Shown: positions 1 through 8,198 of the stretch, piece after piece
How positions within the stretch are numbered: the stretch's first letter is position 1
Layout: each line of letters opens with the position of its first letter
Assembly (NCBI GenBank): GCA_045591175.1
Contig: JAZNSI010000013.1
Location: forward strand, 62,001 to 126,000
From: UBA11524 sp045591175
GTDB lineage: Bacteria > Bacillota > Clostridia > Christensenellales > Aristaeellaceae
DNA: 64,000 bases
Direction of reading: 5' to 3'
Made by a program: the position numbers and the translations under genes
The notes under the pieces: generated by a model
Seen by the model: only the letters and a program-made list of their open reading frames with translations
Told to the model about the DNA's origin: nothing
Database searches by the model: none

Positions 1-1
1 C

Positions 2-193
2 ATGGAGGTGTCCTCCCTCAAGAAGAAGTTCAAGGACAAGAAGTTTGCCGCCGGCTGCAGCCGCGATGTGATCCGCGAGGGTGCGGAGCGCCTGGGCTGG
101 GAGCTGGAAGTCCTGATGGAAAAGACCATCGCCGCCATGGCCGCCACCGAGGCCGAAATGCTTTCCGAGCTGGAAATGCTCACCCAGGGATGA
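2..193 (+). CDS. C-terminal fragment of a probable HD-domain hydrolase
   Basis: The reading frame is open from the left edge to a TGA at 191-193, so only the last 63 residues or so are visible and the true start lies outside the window. The Lys-rich stretch followed by FAAGCSRDVIREGAERLG and a helix ending in EKTIAAM resembles the C-terminal tail of HD-superfamily phosphohydrolases of about 200 residues found in Clostridia. The catalytic HD motif itself is not in the window, so the assignment rests on tail similarity from memory. The gene lies 49 bases upstream of the next gene on the same strand and may be co-transcribed with it. Confidence 0.4.
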   Translation: MEVSSLKKKFKDKKFAAGCSRDVIREGAERLGWELEVLMEKTIAAMAATEAEMLSELEMLTQG

Positions 194-242
194 AAATTCC
201 CGGCTGATTCGTTATCATCATGAAGAAAGGGGGGAGCGCCCG

Positions 243-782
243 ATGAAGCATCTGCGCCGACTGATCTGGCATATCGCATCCCGGCTGCTGATCGTGACGA
301 TCGTGCTGGGGCTGCTGGTGACCGGCTTTTATTACGCGATGAACATGACCAACATCTACGTCGTCCTCAAGGACGGCATGGCACGCCGGGCTCAGGTGGT
401 CATGATGACTGAGGACATGGATGAGCTGCGCAAGTACTTCTATGACAGCTTCCTCAACCGGGACGGCGCGGTGCAGACCGTCGTCAACGGCACGTCGCCC
501 TATCAGGCGTACAACATCGTGGGCATCGACCACCGCCTGTCGATGGGTTTTACCTGGGTGTGGCCCTGGGACACCACCGCCCGCGTGGACATCACCGAGC
601 GCATCCCGGCCATTGACGGCCGCGTGAAGGGCAGGGTGGCGGAGGATTACATCGAGGCCTACGGCAATGACGCCCTCTATCCGCCGGACTGGGCCAGCGC
701 CCGCTACCGCGCCACGCTGGTCAAGGAGAACGGCCAGTGGAAGATACTGAGCATCCAGACGATTGAAAGGCTGGAGGAATGA
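243..782 (+). CDS. Membrane-anchored protein of unknown function
   Basis: This 179-residue protein has a basic N-terminus and one hydrophobic segment at about residues 13-34, which suits a signal anchor with the remainder outside the membrane. The soluble part (about 35-179) is a small alpha/beta domain ending in ATLVKENGQWKILSIQTIE, a pattern reminiscent of NTF2-like or SnoaL-like folds in which a final strand carries a GQWKI motif. I do not recognise a named family. The start has a purine-rich ribosome-binding site (GAAAGGGGGGAG) a few bases upstream. A strong hairpin terminator follows the stop directly. Confidence 0.6.
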   Translation: MKHLRRLIWHIASRLLIVTIVLGLLVTGFYYAMNMTNIYVVLKDGMARRAQVVMMTEDMDELRKYFYDSFLNRDGAVQTVVNGTSPYQAYNIVGIDHRLSMGFTWVWPWDTTARVDITERIPAIDGRVKGRVAEDYIEAYGNDALYPPDWASARYRATLVKENGQWKILSIQTIERLEE

Positions 783-785
783 AGG

Positions 786-816
786 AAGGAGCGTCCCTGC
801 GTGGGACGCTCCTTTT
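786..816 (+). terminator. Intrinsic terminator
   Basis: A 12-bp perfect stem (786-797 with 803-814) closes a 5-base loop and runs into a T tract. It ends the transcript of the membrane protein and separates it from the convergent YbjQ-like gene, for which it may also serve. Confidence 0.85.
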
Positions 817-822
817 GCGTGC

Positions 823-1473
823 TCAATCTTCCAATTTCTCGATGATGACAGCATTGCCATTTGCCGTGACGCCGAATACATAAGGAAGATAGGTGGTGCC
901 GCCGTTGTAATTTGCTGTTTCGGGGTCGAGCGTCAAATAGTCGAAATCCACGCCGATGACAGCATTGCATCCCAAATCATAAGCGGCTTCCTTCAATTCG
1001 TTCAGGGCGTTACGGCGGATTTTTACAAGCGAAGCCATCAAACTCGCACCAACATCTGTAGCATGGCTAAAGAGTCCTGACGTACCGCGGGGAATCTGGA
1101 TTGCATCGTCTCCGGAAATATAGCCGGAGTATTTCACAATTCTATAACCGTCAAAGGTAAAGCCTGAGGTGATAAGCATGTTGGCCATTGCTTGACGCTT
1201 GCGTTCTTCTTCAATCCGTTTTTGCTCAGCTTCTGCTTGTTTGCGCTCAATTTCTTTACGCTTGTTTTCCTCTTCGGCAATAAGACGTTCCAGACGGATA
1301 CGTTGATTACGTTCCAATACTTGATGGAATTGAGCAATATAGTCTTCTACTTTGTCGTCAGGGACAGTGAATCCAGTAAAGGTTATGCTGTGATCAAATC
1401 CATTCGCAGAAAGAAATGATAAAAAATCGTCTAAATCAATCTTGTATCGCTGTTGTATTTCTTTACTTTTCAT
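823..1473 (-). CDS. YbjQ-like (heavy-metal-binding domain) protein with coiled coil
   Basis: This is a 216-residue protein. An N-terminal domain of about 60 residues leads into a highly charged coiled coil at about 60-95 (repeating RLIAEEENKRKEIERKQAE pattern). The C-terminal part (about 105-216) resembles the YbjQ/UPF0145 fold: TSGFTFDGYRIVKYSGYISG, then a helix with NALNELKEAAYDLGCNAVIGVDFDY. The ATG at 1473 is chosen because GGAGG sits 5 bases upstream; an in-frame ATG at 1494 lacks such a site. It is the second gene of a two-gene transcript with the zinc-ribbon gene upstream. YbjQ-like domains are often attached to trafficking or zinc-ribbon proteins; the biochemical role is unknown. Confidence 0.65.
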   Translation of the reverse strand: MKSKEIQQRYKIDLDDFLSFLSANGFDHSITFTGFTVPDDKVEDYIAQFHQVLERNQRIRLERLIAEEENKRKEIERKQAEAEQKRIEEERKRQAMANMLITSGFTFDGYRIVKYSGYISGDDAIQIPRGTSGLFSHATDVGASLMASLVKIRRNALNELKEAAYDLGCNAVIGVDFDYLTLDPETANYNGGTTYLPYVFGVTANGNAVIIEKLED

Positions 1474-1490
1474 ATCGTCCTCCACGCAAA

Positions 1491-1748
1491 TCACAAAAAT
1501 TTTAGCGCCTCTTTGTTTGAGGGATCAATATCAAGAATTAGATTGGCGTAACGGTGCGCTTTTGCGGGGTCCTCATGACATTTGCGTAGGAGATTAGCTA
1601 TATCCTCGTTAATTGTCATTGGAGAATTGCCGCTGGGTAAATCTACTCCTTGAATAACATAGCATGTATTGCAGTAAGCACAGAATCGGTAGCCTACATG
1701 CTCAACAAAATGATTTCCACCGCAGTTTTCACAGACAATACGTTTCAC
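1491..1748 (-). CDS. Small zinc-ribbon protein
   Basis: This 85-residue protein starts with a treble-clef or ribbon pattern, CENCGG followed about 15 residues later by CAYCNTC, consistent with binding one zinc ion. The rest is a helical hairpin (EDIANLLRKCHEDPAKAHRYANLILDIDP) resembling a single TPR unit. The GTG at 1748 is chosen as start: GGAG lies about 8 bases upstream, and an in-frame ATG at 1802 would lie inside the -35 box of the promoter at 1774-1802. It precedes the YbjQ-like gene by 17 bases and probably forms an operon with it. The partner of the zinc ribbon is not evident. Confidence 0.6.
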   Translation of the reverse strand: MKRIVCENCGGNHFVEHVGYRFCAYCNTCYVIQGVDLPSGNSPMTINEDIANLLRKCHEDPAKAHRYANLILDIDPSNKEALKFL

Positions 1749-1773
1749 TTTTTCACTCCATAGACTTTTTATC

Positions 1774-1802
1774 AGTATATCACAGATGAAATGCAGAGTC
1801 AA
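1774..1802 (-). promoter_or_regulatory. Sigma-A type promoter for the zinc-ribbon/YbjQ-like pair
   Basis: On the minus strand, TTGACT (1797-1802) and TATACT (1774-1779) are separated by exactly 17 bp. Transcription would begin near 1767, about 20 bases before the GTG start at 1748. Confidence 0.75.
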
Positions 1803-1813
1803 GAAAATCGGAA

Positions 1814-2425
1814 TCAGTACCCTGCCTCCTCATCCACCAGCACGATGGTGATCTTGTGTCCGCCCACGGGCCGCTCGATGATGGAGGTCACGTTGCACAT
1901 GCTCTTACGGCAATGCGCCGCGTCGCAGCGGCCCAAAGCCGCACAGGGGGTGTCCAGTCCCAGTCGGCGGGCGTTTTGCGGACAGGCTACGGTCTTGATG
2001 CGGGCGATGGCCTGGGGAATGCCGCCGTCCACCAGCTTGTTCACACCTGCAACTACGATCACCTGCTTCGGGCCGGCGATCATTGCGCCGACGCGGTTGC
2101 CGGTGCCGTCGATGTTGACGAGGCAGCCATCCGCCGTGATGGCATTGCTGCTGGCCAGGTACACGTCGCTGCTGGCGGCCTTCTGGAACACCTCCGGCTT
2201 GGGCACGTCGTTTTGCCAGTGCCAGTAGACGGGATGCCCGGCGTCCTTGAGGGAATCGTACAGGCCCATCTCCCGGATGGTGACGCTGCCGCCAAAGCCT
2301 ACGGAAGCCTCCTCGCCGATGAGGGACAGCACGATGGCCTTGGCGTCCGCCAGCGTCCGGGCGTGGTGCACGGGAAAGCCCTTGTTGGTCAGGGCGTAAA
2401 TGGCGTTGGCCATGAGGGTGTTCAT
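1814..2425 (-). CDS. LUD-domain protein (LutC/YkgG-like)
   Basis: The 203-residue product matches the LUD (DUF162) family: an N-terminal helix with KGFPVHHARTLADAKA, then GFGGSVTIREMGLYDSL, then DVYLASSNAITADGCLVNID, a typical LUD core motif, and GPKQVIVVAGVNKLV. A C-terminal cluster of Cys residues (about 150-180) may bind a metal or cluster. In LutABC systems such proteins take part in lactate oxidation, but LutA and LutB partners are not adjacent, so the substrate is unknown. AAGGAGG lies 8 bases before the ATG. It starts 13 bases after the GH8 gene ends and is probably co-transcribed with it. Confidence 0.8.
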   Translation of the reverse strand: MNTLMANAIYALTNKGFPVHHARTLADAKAIVLSLIGEEASVGFGGSVTIREMGLYDSLKDAGHPVYWHWQNDVPKPEVFQKAASSDVYLASSNAITADGCLVNIDGTGNRVGAMIAGPKQVIVVAGVNKLVDGGIPQAIARIKTVACPQNARRLGLDTPCAALGRCDAAHCRKSMCNVTSIIERPVGGHKITIVLVDEEAGY

Positions 2426-2438
2426 GGGAAATACCTCC

Positions 2439-3548
2439 TTAGAAAATGCGGTACATGCCGCTGAGCATCAGCAGGCTGAAGAAGTACAGGCAGTTGTCGT
2501 AGTAGCGGCGATTTCCCTTGCGCAGGGGCTTGTTCCAGAAGCGCCGGAGCCAGTCGTCCGCGTGGACGCTGGCAGACGCGATGGACGCTGCGCCCAGCAC
2601 CGCCGTGATCGCCACAGGGTGCATGGCGGGCTCGTCGAAGGGTGTGCCGTCCAGGTGATAGGCGCGGAAATCTTCCTGTGCGATGGGCGCGAAGAAGTCC
2701 TGCAGGCGGGTGACCACCTGGGCCGTGGCAGGGTCGGGGCCGTTCCACAGCGTATCCAGGGCGATGTTCATGGCCACACGGTAAGCGTCGGAGTAGTACG
2801 CCCAGGGCTTGCGGAACATGAGCCGCGTGGCGCCGTCATACTCGGTGTACTCGGCGGACATGCCCGTCACCGGGTGCGCGGAGGATGCGATGAACGCCCG
2901 GCTGACCCGGGCTGCCTCCTGCCAGAAGGCACGGTCGCAGGGATCGGCATGCTGAGCGAATACCTCATAAAAATGGGGCAGGTGATAGCTGGGGTCGGTG
3001 TAGCGCGCCTCCGGGACGAAGCGGATGTGGTGGTTGTCCGGATCCCACATGGGGTCGCCGCCGGCAACCATCTCGTGCTGGTGGACGCAGTGCCGCAATA
3101 TGGTGCGGGCCTGCTCGCTGTAGTTGTACAGTCCTTCGCGGTCGTCCCAGCGGGCAGAGGCCAGGAAGAGCGCCATGGCGAAGTATTCCTCGCCGTCAGG
3201 GGCGGGGCCCTCGGCGTTGTGCCGGCCGTCCAGCTGCACAGACCAGGCAAAGTAGCCCTCGTACTTACCGCTGCGCTGACGCATGTAGCGGTCAGAGAAG
3301 GTCCACAGCTTGTCGAAAATGTCCTGCCGGTCCATTTGCACGGCCATCATCATGCCGTAGGACATGCCTTCGGTGCGGGCGTCGTGGTTGCCGGTGTCCT
3401 CCATGCAGGAGGAATCAGCATCTACCTCATGGTAGAACTTCTCTTCCGGATCAAAGAAAATGGTGTGGAAGGCCGAATTCTCCTTCGCCAGGACTTCCTC
3501 GTCGCTCACGCCGATGCGGGTGAACTGATTGGGATACATGCGCTCCAT
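2439..3548 (-). CDS. GH8 reducing-end xylose-releasing exo-oligoxylanase
   Basis: This 369-residue protein has no signal peptide, so it should act in the cytoplasm on imported xylo-oligosaccharides, removing xylose from the reducing end. Family 8 features are DARTEGMSYGMMMAVQM, where E60 would be the general acid, and YYSDAYRVAMNIALD, where D254 would be the base by analogy with Bacillus halodurans Rex (E70 and D263). Length agrees with Rex (about 388 aa). The ATG at 3548 is preceded by GGGGAGG; an upstream in-frame ATG at 3683 would overlap the promoter of the divergent desulfurase gene. It is followed by the LUD gene. Confidence 0.85.
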   Translation of the reverse strand: MERMYPNQFTRIGVSDEEVLAKENSAFHTIFFDPEEKFYHEVDADSSCMEDTGNHDARTEGMSYGMMMAVQMDRQDIFDKLWTFSDRYMRQRSGKYEGYFAWSVQLDGRHNAEGPAPDGEEYFAMALFLASARWDDREGLYNYSEQARTILRHCVHQHEMVAGGDPMWDPDNHHIRFVPEARYTDPSYHLPHFYEVFAQHADPCDRAFWQEAARVSRAFIASSAHPVTGMSAEYTEYDGATRLMFRKPWAYYSDAYRVAMNIALDTLWNGPDPATAQVVTRLQDFFAPIAQEDFRAYHLDGTPFDEPAMHPVAITAVLGAASIASASVHADDWLRRFWNKPLRKGNRRYYDNCLYFFSLLMLSGMYRIF

Positions 3549-3614
3549 GGGAACCTCCCCAAAACGAATTGATCTGCTGGGATATTCGACGGCAAACGCC
3601 GAATTCCTGCCGGA

Positions 3615-3643
3615 TTGACAGCATTCGCCGATGGTGCTACAAT
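3615..3643 (+). promoter_or_regulatory. Sigma-A type promoter of the cysteine desulfurase gene
   Basis: TTGACA (3615-3620) and TACAAT (3638-3643) are separated by 17 bp, ending 29 bases before the ATG at 3673. Confidence 0.8.
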
Positions 3644-3672
3644 ATCCCCAGCAACCAAGAAGGAGTGTCCCC

Positions 3673-4821
3673 ATGCGCTGCATTTATCTGGACAACGCCG
3701 CCACCACCGCCGTTTCGCCTGACGTGATGGCCGCGATGCTGCCTTATTTCACCGAGGTTTATGGCAATGCCTCGTCCATCCATGGCTACGGCCGGGAGGC
3801 CAAGCGGGCCATCGAAAACGCCCGCCGTCAGGTCGTGAAGGCCCTCAACGCCGCTGCGCCCCAGGAGATCTACTTCACCGCCGGCGGCTCGGAGAGCGAC
3901 AACTGGGCCATCAAGGGCGCGGCGCTGGCGCATCCGGGCGGCCACATCATCACCACGGCGATCGAGCACCACGCGGTGCTGCACACCTGCCAGTGGCTGG
4001 AGAAGCAGGGCTACAACGTGACGTACCTCCCGGTGGACGAGTATGGTCGGGTCACCGCCGCGCAGGTGGAAGGGGCCCTGCGGGAGGATACGATCCTCGT
4101 CAGCGTCATGGCGGCGAACAACGAGGTCGGTACGGTGGAGCCTATCGCCGAGATCGGCAAGCTCTGCCGGGAACGCGGCGTGCTCTTCCACACTGACGCG
4201 GTGCAGGCTGTCGGCGCGCTCCCCATCGACGTGCAGGCGATGAACATCGACCTGCTGTCCCTGTCTGCCCACAAGCTCCACGGGCCCAAGGGCGTGGGCG
4301 CGCTGTATGTCCGCAAGGGCGTGAAGATCGACAGCCTCATCCACGGCGGCGCGCAGGAGCGAGGCTTCCGGGCCGGCACGGAGAATCTTCCCGGCATCGT
4401 GGGGCTGGGCAAGGCCATCGAAATCGCCCGCGCGAACCTGGACGACAACGCTGCCCGCATGACCGCCCTCCGTCAGCGGCTGATCGGCGGCCTGATGGCC
4501 CGCGTCCCCGATACCCGCCTGAACGGCCATCCCACGGAGCGCCTGCCGGGCAACGCCAACCTTTCCTTCGACAAGGTGGAGGGCGAGGCGCTGCTGCTGC
4601 GGCTGGACTTGGTGGGCGTGGCGGGCTCCTCCGGCAGCGCGTGTACCTCCGGCACTCTCGACCCCAGCCATGTGCTGATGGCGCTGGGGCTGACCCAGGC
4701 GCAGGCCAACGGGGCGCTCCGGCTGACCATCGGCACCGACACGACTCAGGAGGAAATCGACCAGGTGCTGGACATTCTGCCGCCCATTGTGGAAGATCTG
4801 CGCAGGATGGTATCCCGATAA
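3673..4821 (+). CDS. Cysteine desulfurase (NifS/IscS family)
   Basis: This is a PLP-dependent enzyme that removes sulfur from L-cysteine for Fe-S cluster, thiamine or tRNA thiolation pathways. The 382 residues begin with YLDNAATT, typical of the family. The PLP lysine is in SLSAHKLHGPKG (K201), and the persulfide cysteine is in SSGSACTSG (C324), the group I (IscS/NifS) loop. The start at 3673 has AAGGAG upstream and follows the promoter; an upstream in-frame ATG at 3631 lies inside the promoter. No iscU or nifU scaffold gene or thiI is adjacent, so the acceptor pathway is undetermined. Confidence 0.9.
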   Translation: MRCIYLDNAATTAVSPDVMAAMLPYFTEVYGNASSIHGYGREAKRAIENARRQVVKALNAAAPQEIYFTAGGSESDNWAIKGAALAHPGGHIITTAIEHHAVLHTCQWLEKQGYNVTYLPVDEYGRVTAAQVEGALREDTILVSVMAANNEVGTVEPIAEIGKLCRERGVLFHTDAVQAVGALPIDVQAMNIDLLSLSAHKLHGPKGVGALYVRKGVKIDSLIHGGAQERGFRAGTENLPGIVGLGKAIEIARANLDDNAARMTALRQRLIGGLMARVPDTRLNGHPTERLPGNANLSFDKVEGEALLLRLDLVGVAGSSGSACTSGTLDPSHVLMALGLTQAQANGALRLTIGTDTTQEEIDQVLDILPPIVEDLRRMVSR

Positions 4822-4828
4822 AACGAAC

Positions 4829-4857
4829 GCCGCCCCGGCAATCCGGGACGGCTTTTT
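4829..4857 (+). terminator. Intrinsic terminator
   Basis: A 10-bp stem with one mismatch (4829-4838 with 4843-4852) and a CAAT loop is followed by five T residues. It separates the desulfurase gene from the convergent membrane-protein operon. Confidence 0.85.
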
Positions 4858-4875
4858 GTGTGGAAATGCTGCTTT

Positions 4876-5775
4876 TCAGGCGGCTTCGGCTGCAGGCCTG
4901 GCCTGCCGCAGCTCGGCGTGGATACAGGCGATGCAGGCGCATCCAAACATGGAGGTGAATGTCTCCATCAAAAGCGTGAAGAGTTCGCTGGGCAGGGCAA
5001 GACCGGGTAGCCAGATCGTGGCCAGCCCGAATGCGACGTCCGCCAGGAGAAGGAGCATCAGCGGCCACAGCACGCGCACCAGTCCGCCGACGGTGAAGAA
5101 GCAAATATGTGCTGTGCCCAGGTCAAGGTATTGGGTAGTGGACAGGCGGGCTTCGGGGTCGTCGGCCATGCAGGGGAGCACCAGCGCGTAATGCAGCCGC
5201 GCCCACAGGGCCACGGGGATCAGCAGCGCATAGCTCAGGATCTCCGGCATCAGCAGCGCCGGAACCAAGGCCAGCAGCAGCCATCCATAGGTGCAGACGA
5301 TGATGCGCAGCTTCAGCCACAGGGCGGTCTTCCAGCGCCGGAAGCCGGAGAAAAGGCGAATGGATTCGGTTTCTCCCTGCAGGCGCGCCAGCAGCCCGGT
5401 GTACAGCCCGAGAAGGATCACGGCGCCGAACAGATCGCCCAGCAGGTCAATGCCGTGGCCGATGAATCGCCACATGCGCTCAGCCCACTCGCCATGAATG
5501 TCTGCGCTGCTGAAATAGGCATGCGCAATGCGCTCAAGCTCCCATTCTTCCAGGGCGGCAGGGTCATCCGGGCGGGGATTGGCGGCCTCAAACTCGGCGA
5601 ACACGGCCTGTTCAACGCGGGCAGCGGCACCTTCACCGTGCAGCCGGACGAGGTCAGCAGCCAGGCTGGGCAGGGCAAGCAGCACCGCTGCGATCAGCAG
5701 CGGCAGCCAGCACTGTCGCAGCAGGCGGAGGGCTTGTCGGCGGATTTTCGCGGGCGTCAGGCGGGTTTCGGCCAT
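4876..5775 (-). CDS. Six-TM membrane protein, DUF975-like, paralogue 1
   Basis: This 299-residue protein has about six hydrophobic segments: one near 22-42, then an acidic hydrophilic region (about 45-105), then five more between about 110 and 285. The N-terminal pattern ...KIRRQALRLLRQCWLPLLIAAVL recurs in its upstream neighbour as DIRSRACSLMRQCWKTLLIAAVL, so the two are tandem paralogues. The architecture resembles DUF975-type integral membrane proteins; no catalytic motif is seen. AAGGAGG precedes the ATG. It follows the paralogue by 12 bases and is the last gene of the LytTR regulator operon, which suggests it is a target or partner of that regulator. Confidence 0.65.
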   Translation of the reverse strand: MAETRLTPAKIRRQALRLLRQCWLPLLIAAVLLALPSLAADLVRLHGEGAAARVEQAVFAEFEAANPRPDDPAALEEWELERIAHAYFSSADIHGEWAERMWRFIGHGIDLLGDLFGAVILLGLYTGLLARLQGETESIRLFSGFRRWKTALWLKLRIIVCTYGWLLLALVPALLMPEILSYALLIPVALWARLHYALVLPCMADDPEARLSTTQYLDLGTAHICFFTVGGLVRVLWPLMLLLLADVAFGLATIWLPGLALPSELFTLLMETFTSMFGCACIACIHAELRQARPAAEAA

Positions 5776-5787
5776 GGGGAGGCCTCC

Positions 5788-6771
5788 TTAGTCATCATTA
5801 GCAGCCAGGGCGCGGGCACGTGCAAGGCCTTCGGTGGGCGGCACGGCTTCTTCGGCCGCGTGGATACGCTGGCGGCTCTCGTCGTAAATGCAAACGTAGC
5901 ACGGAGTCAGGAAAAGGGTGATCAGCAGACTGCACAGCGCATCGACGATACTTGCCAGCAGAACAGGCGCCATGCCGAAGAGCGCAAGGCAGCCGACCAC
6001 GATCATGACGCCAAAGGGAATGACCACCGGCCACAGCACCCCGCACATGGCGCGGATGGTGAAAGCATCGGCGTCGTCCACCGCCAGGCGCAGCGCGTCG
6101 GAGGCGGTCATGGTGCTGTAAGGATCGTCCGCCAGGTGCATCTCGGCCAGCGCATAATGCATCCCGGCCCAAATGGCGACCAGCAGGATCAGCAGGGTGC
6201 TGACCGTACCGGCATACACGCCGAAGAAAATATCCAGCGCGAAGTGGAAGATCAGCGGCAGCAGCGCCCATAGCCCGATGCGCAGCTCCCTTTGGACGGC
6301 CAGCCAGCAGACGGTGGAGGTGCGCGCCCAGCCGGAACGCAGGCATTGGGGCGTGCACTCCTCGCCGCGCAGGGCATTGAGGAGCCCCCTGCTCAGCCGG
6401 ACAGCGATGACGCAGGAGAATAGCAGGCCGATCAGGTCGAGGCCGCCAACGGCCCATTCCCACGGGCGGTAGGCATCGTCATAGGCTTGTTCTGCCATGT
6501 GGGAAGCCATCCATTTGATGTAGAAAGTCCATTCCTCGCTATCCTCCTCGCCTTCCGGCATGGGATGATCTGCGATGTAGGCTTCCTTACAAGCGTCGTA
6601 GGCCTGCTGGGCAAGGTGCTTGCCGCGGGCTTCAACAGTAGTGCTGACCCACCCGAACAGGCACATCAGCACCGCCGCGATCAGCAGCGTTTTCCAGCAC
6701 TGCCGCATGAGCGAACAGGCTCTGCTGCGGATGTCGCGGGGCTTCATGTGGGCGCGGGCGGATTCGTACAT
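5788..6771 (-). CDS. Six-TM membrane protein, DUF975-like, paralogue 2
   Basis: This 327-residue membrane protein has the same plan as its downstream paralogue: a basic amphipathic N-terminus, a first membrane segment, an acidic loop of about 60 residues (EAYIADHPMPEGEEDSEEW region), then about five further membrane segments, and a charged C-terminal tail. The start at 6771 has AGGAGG 8 bases upstream. It begins 20 bases after the LytTR regulator ends. The pair may form a heteromeric membrane complex, perhaps a transporter or an immunity-type protein. This is inferred from gene order only. Confidence 0.65.
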   Translation of the reverse strand: MYESARAHMKPRDIRSRACSLMRQCWKTLLIAAVLMCLFGWVSTTVEARGKHLAQQAYDACKEAYIADHPMPEGEEDSEEWTFYIKWMASHMAEQAYDDAYRPWEWAVGGLDLIGLLFSCVIAVRLSRGLLNALRGEECTPQCLRSGWARTSTVCWLAVQRELRIGLWALLPLIFHFALDIFFGVYAGTVSTLLILLVAIWAGMHYALAEMHLADDPYSTMTASDALRLAVDDADAFTIRAMCGVLWPVVIPFGVMIVVGCLALFGMAPVLLASIVDALCSLLITLFLTPCYVCIYDESRQRIHAAEEAVPPTEGLARARALAANDD

Positions 6772-6790
6772 GGCGCTTCCTCCTGTGTGC

Positions 6791-7549
6791 TTACGAGAAC
6801 ATTTTCTCCAGCTCCTCATACTTTTCATGGGTGATGAGGGCGTCCTGGGTGATGCCGGTCAGGCGGACGATGTAGGTCCAGCGGCCGTAGGGCGTGATGT
6901 TGGAGATGTGGTTGAGGTTGATGATGTAGCTCTTGTGGCTGCGGAAGAAGACCGCAGCGTCCAGCCGGGCTTCGGTTTCAGCCAGACTGTCGCCGGTAAC
7001 ATAGCGGCCGCCGTCCCTGGTGTAGATGACCGTCGCGCGGTCCTCACGCTGCACCAGCACGATGTCCAGCATGTTCACGAAGGTCACGCCGTCCCGGTGG
7101 TGGAGCATCATGCGGGAGGCGGGTTTGGCGGGTGCTTTGGGCGCGGCGGTGTGGGGCAGGGGCGCCTCGTCCCGCTCGGGATGAAGGCGGTCACGGGCCC
7201 TTTCGAGAGTCTGCATCACGCGGCTGACCTTGAAGGGCTTGACCAGGTAATCGAAGGCGTACACCTCAAAGGCGTCGCCCATGTACTGGTCGTGGGCGGT
7301 GGCGAAGATCAGGATGATGCCGGGGTTCATGTCCTGGATGATGCGTGCGGCCTCCACGCCGGTCTTGCCGGGCATTTCCACGTCCAGGAAGACGATCTGC
7401 GGGCGGAGCTTCTCCACCAGCTCGACACATTCCAGGCCATCCTTTGCTTCACCCACCAGGTCGAAGCCTTCTACCTTTTCGATCATTTTGCGCTCGATCG
7501 TGCGCATCGCCTCGTTGTCGTCGGCGATCAGGACGCGAATCTTATCCAT
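6791..7549 (-). CDS. LytTR-family response regulator
   Basis: This 252-residue protein has an N-terminal receiver domain: IRVLIADDNEAMR carries the acidic pair, IVFLDVEMPGKTG the phosphoacceptor Asp, and LVKPFK the conserved Lys. After a Pro/Ala-rich linker (about 125-145), the C-terminal LytTR DNA-binding domain follows (DIVLVQREDRATVIYTRDG, then FFRSHKSYIINLNHI). Such regulators control peptide-quorum, bacteriocin or cell-envelope genes. The ATG at 7549 follows AAGGAG. No sensor kinase lies in the window next to it; the two downstream membrane proteins are the likely partners or targets. Confidence 0.9.
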   Translation of the reverse strand: MDKIRVLIADDNEAMRTIERKMIEKVEGFDLVGEAKDGLECVELVEKLRPQIVFLDVEMPGKTGVEAARIIQDMNPGIILIFATAHDQYMGDAFEVYAFDYLVKPFKVSRVMQTLERARDRLHPERDEAPLPHTAAPKAPAKPASRMMLHHRDGVTFVNMLDIVLVQREDRATVIYTRDGGRYVTGDSLAETEARLDAAVFFRSHKSYIINLNHISNITPYGRWTYIVRLTGITQDALITHEKYEELEKMFS

Positions 7550-7636
7550 CGTAACGGCTCCTTGCAGCTGCATTCACTATATAGACGCGCGACGCGGGGA
7601 AAATATTTCACCCGCAGCGAAATTTTTCAACGGGGA

Positions 7637-7670
7637 GAGGGGAGCAGTCCTGTGCGGAGCCGCTCCCCTC
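7637..7670. terminator. Hairpin between the LytTR regulator and the nfeD-floA operon
   Basis: A 9-bp perfect stem (7637-7645 with 7662-7670) encloses a 16-base loop just beyond the stop of the Pro/Ala-rich protein gene. The T-rich side (GGGTTTGTTT) is on the plus strand, so its use as a minus-strand terminator is uncertain. Confidence 0.4.
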
Positions 7671-7687
7671 GGGTTTGTTTACATGTA

Positions 7688-8152
7688 TCAGCGGGCGTGC
7701 CTCTGGCACGGACGGGTGAGTACCTCCTGCATGACGAAGGCCTTCACCATGTTCTCGCCCGACCAGTCGAAGGTCATGCCGGATGCAGCCTTTGCAGGCT
7801 CATCATAGGTGCGTTCATGGGTCAGCTGATCCTCATGACAAGGATCCTTGCCCTCGGTGGAAGTGACACCCAGGCTGCCGGGGGCGTCATGGGTATCACA
7901 GTCCGGCTGGAGATGCGCATGCACCGTGGGTGCGATGGTCTGGCCAGGTATATCGGTGACGTTCGGGGTGACCGTGGGCTGCGCCGGCTGATAGGGCTGG
8001 GCAGGCTTCGCCGCAGCGGGCCGTGCCGGGGACGCGGCCTGGGTGTAGGGGTTGCCGTTTTGCGCTTTCTTGGCGGCCTTGAGGACGGTGCCTACCAGAC
8101 CGGCGATGATGAAAATCGCGGCGGGCATCAGTTCTTCAAACAGTTCTTCCAA
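7688..8152 (-). CDS. Pro/Ala-rich membrane-anchored protein of the floA operon
   Basis: This 154-residue protein starts at a TTG preceded by AAGGAGGG. An N-terminal hydrophobic helix (about 9-25) is followed by a disordered linker rich in Pro, Ala, Gln and Thr (about 30-80), and then a conserved-looking tail, MTFDWSGENMVKAFVMQEVL, resembling a C-terminal motif I recall from short clostridial membrane proteins (VQGIIMSEIL type). I do not recognise a named family. It is the third gene after nfeD and floA, where Bacillus has the small yqfB, and could be a client or adaptor of the flotillin scaffold. Confidence 0.55.
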   Translation of the reverse strand: MEELFEELMPAAIFIIAGLVGTVLKAAKKAQNGNPYTQAASPARPAAAKPAQPYQPAQPTVTPNVTDIPGQTIAPTVHAHLQPDCDTHDAPGSLGVTSTEGKDPCHEDQLTHERTYDEPAKAASGMTFDWSGENMVKAFVMQEVLTRPCQRHAR

Positions 8153-8198
8153 GTCGATCCCTCCTTCTGTGGGACGTCGTCCCTGCGTTCAGGACGGA

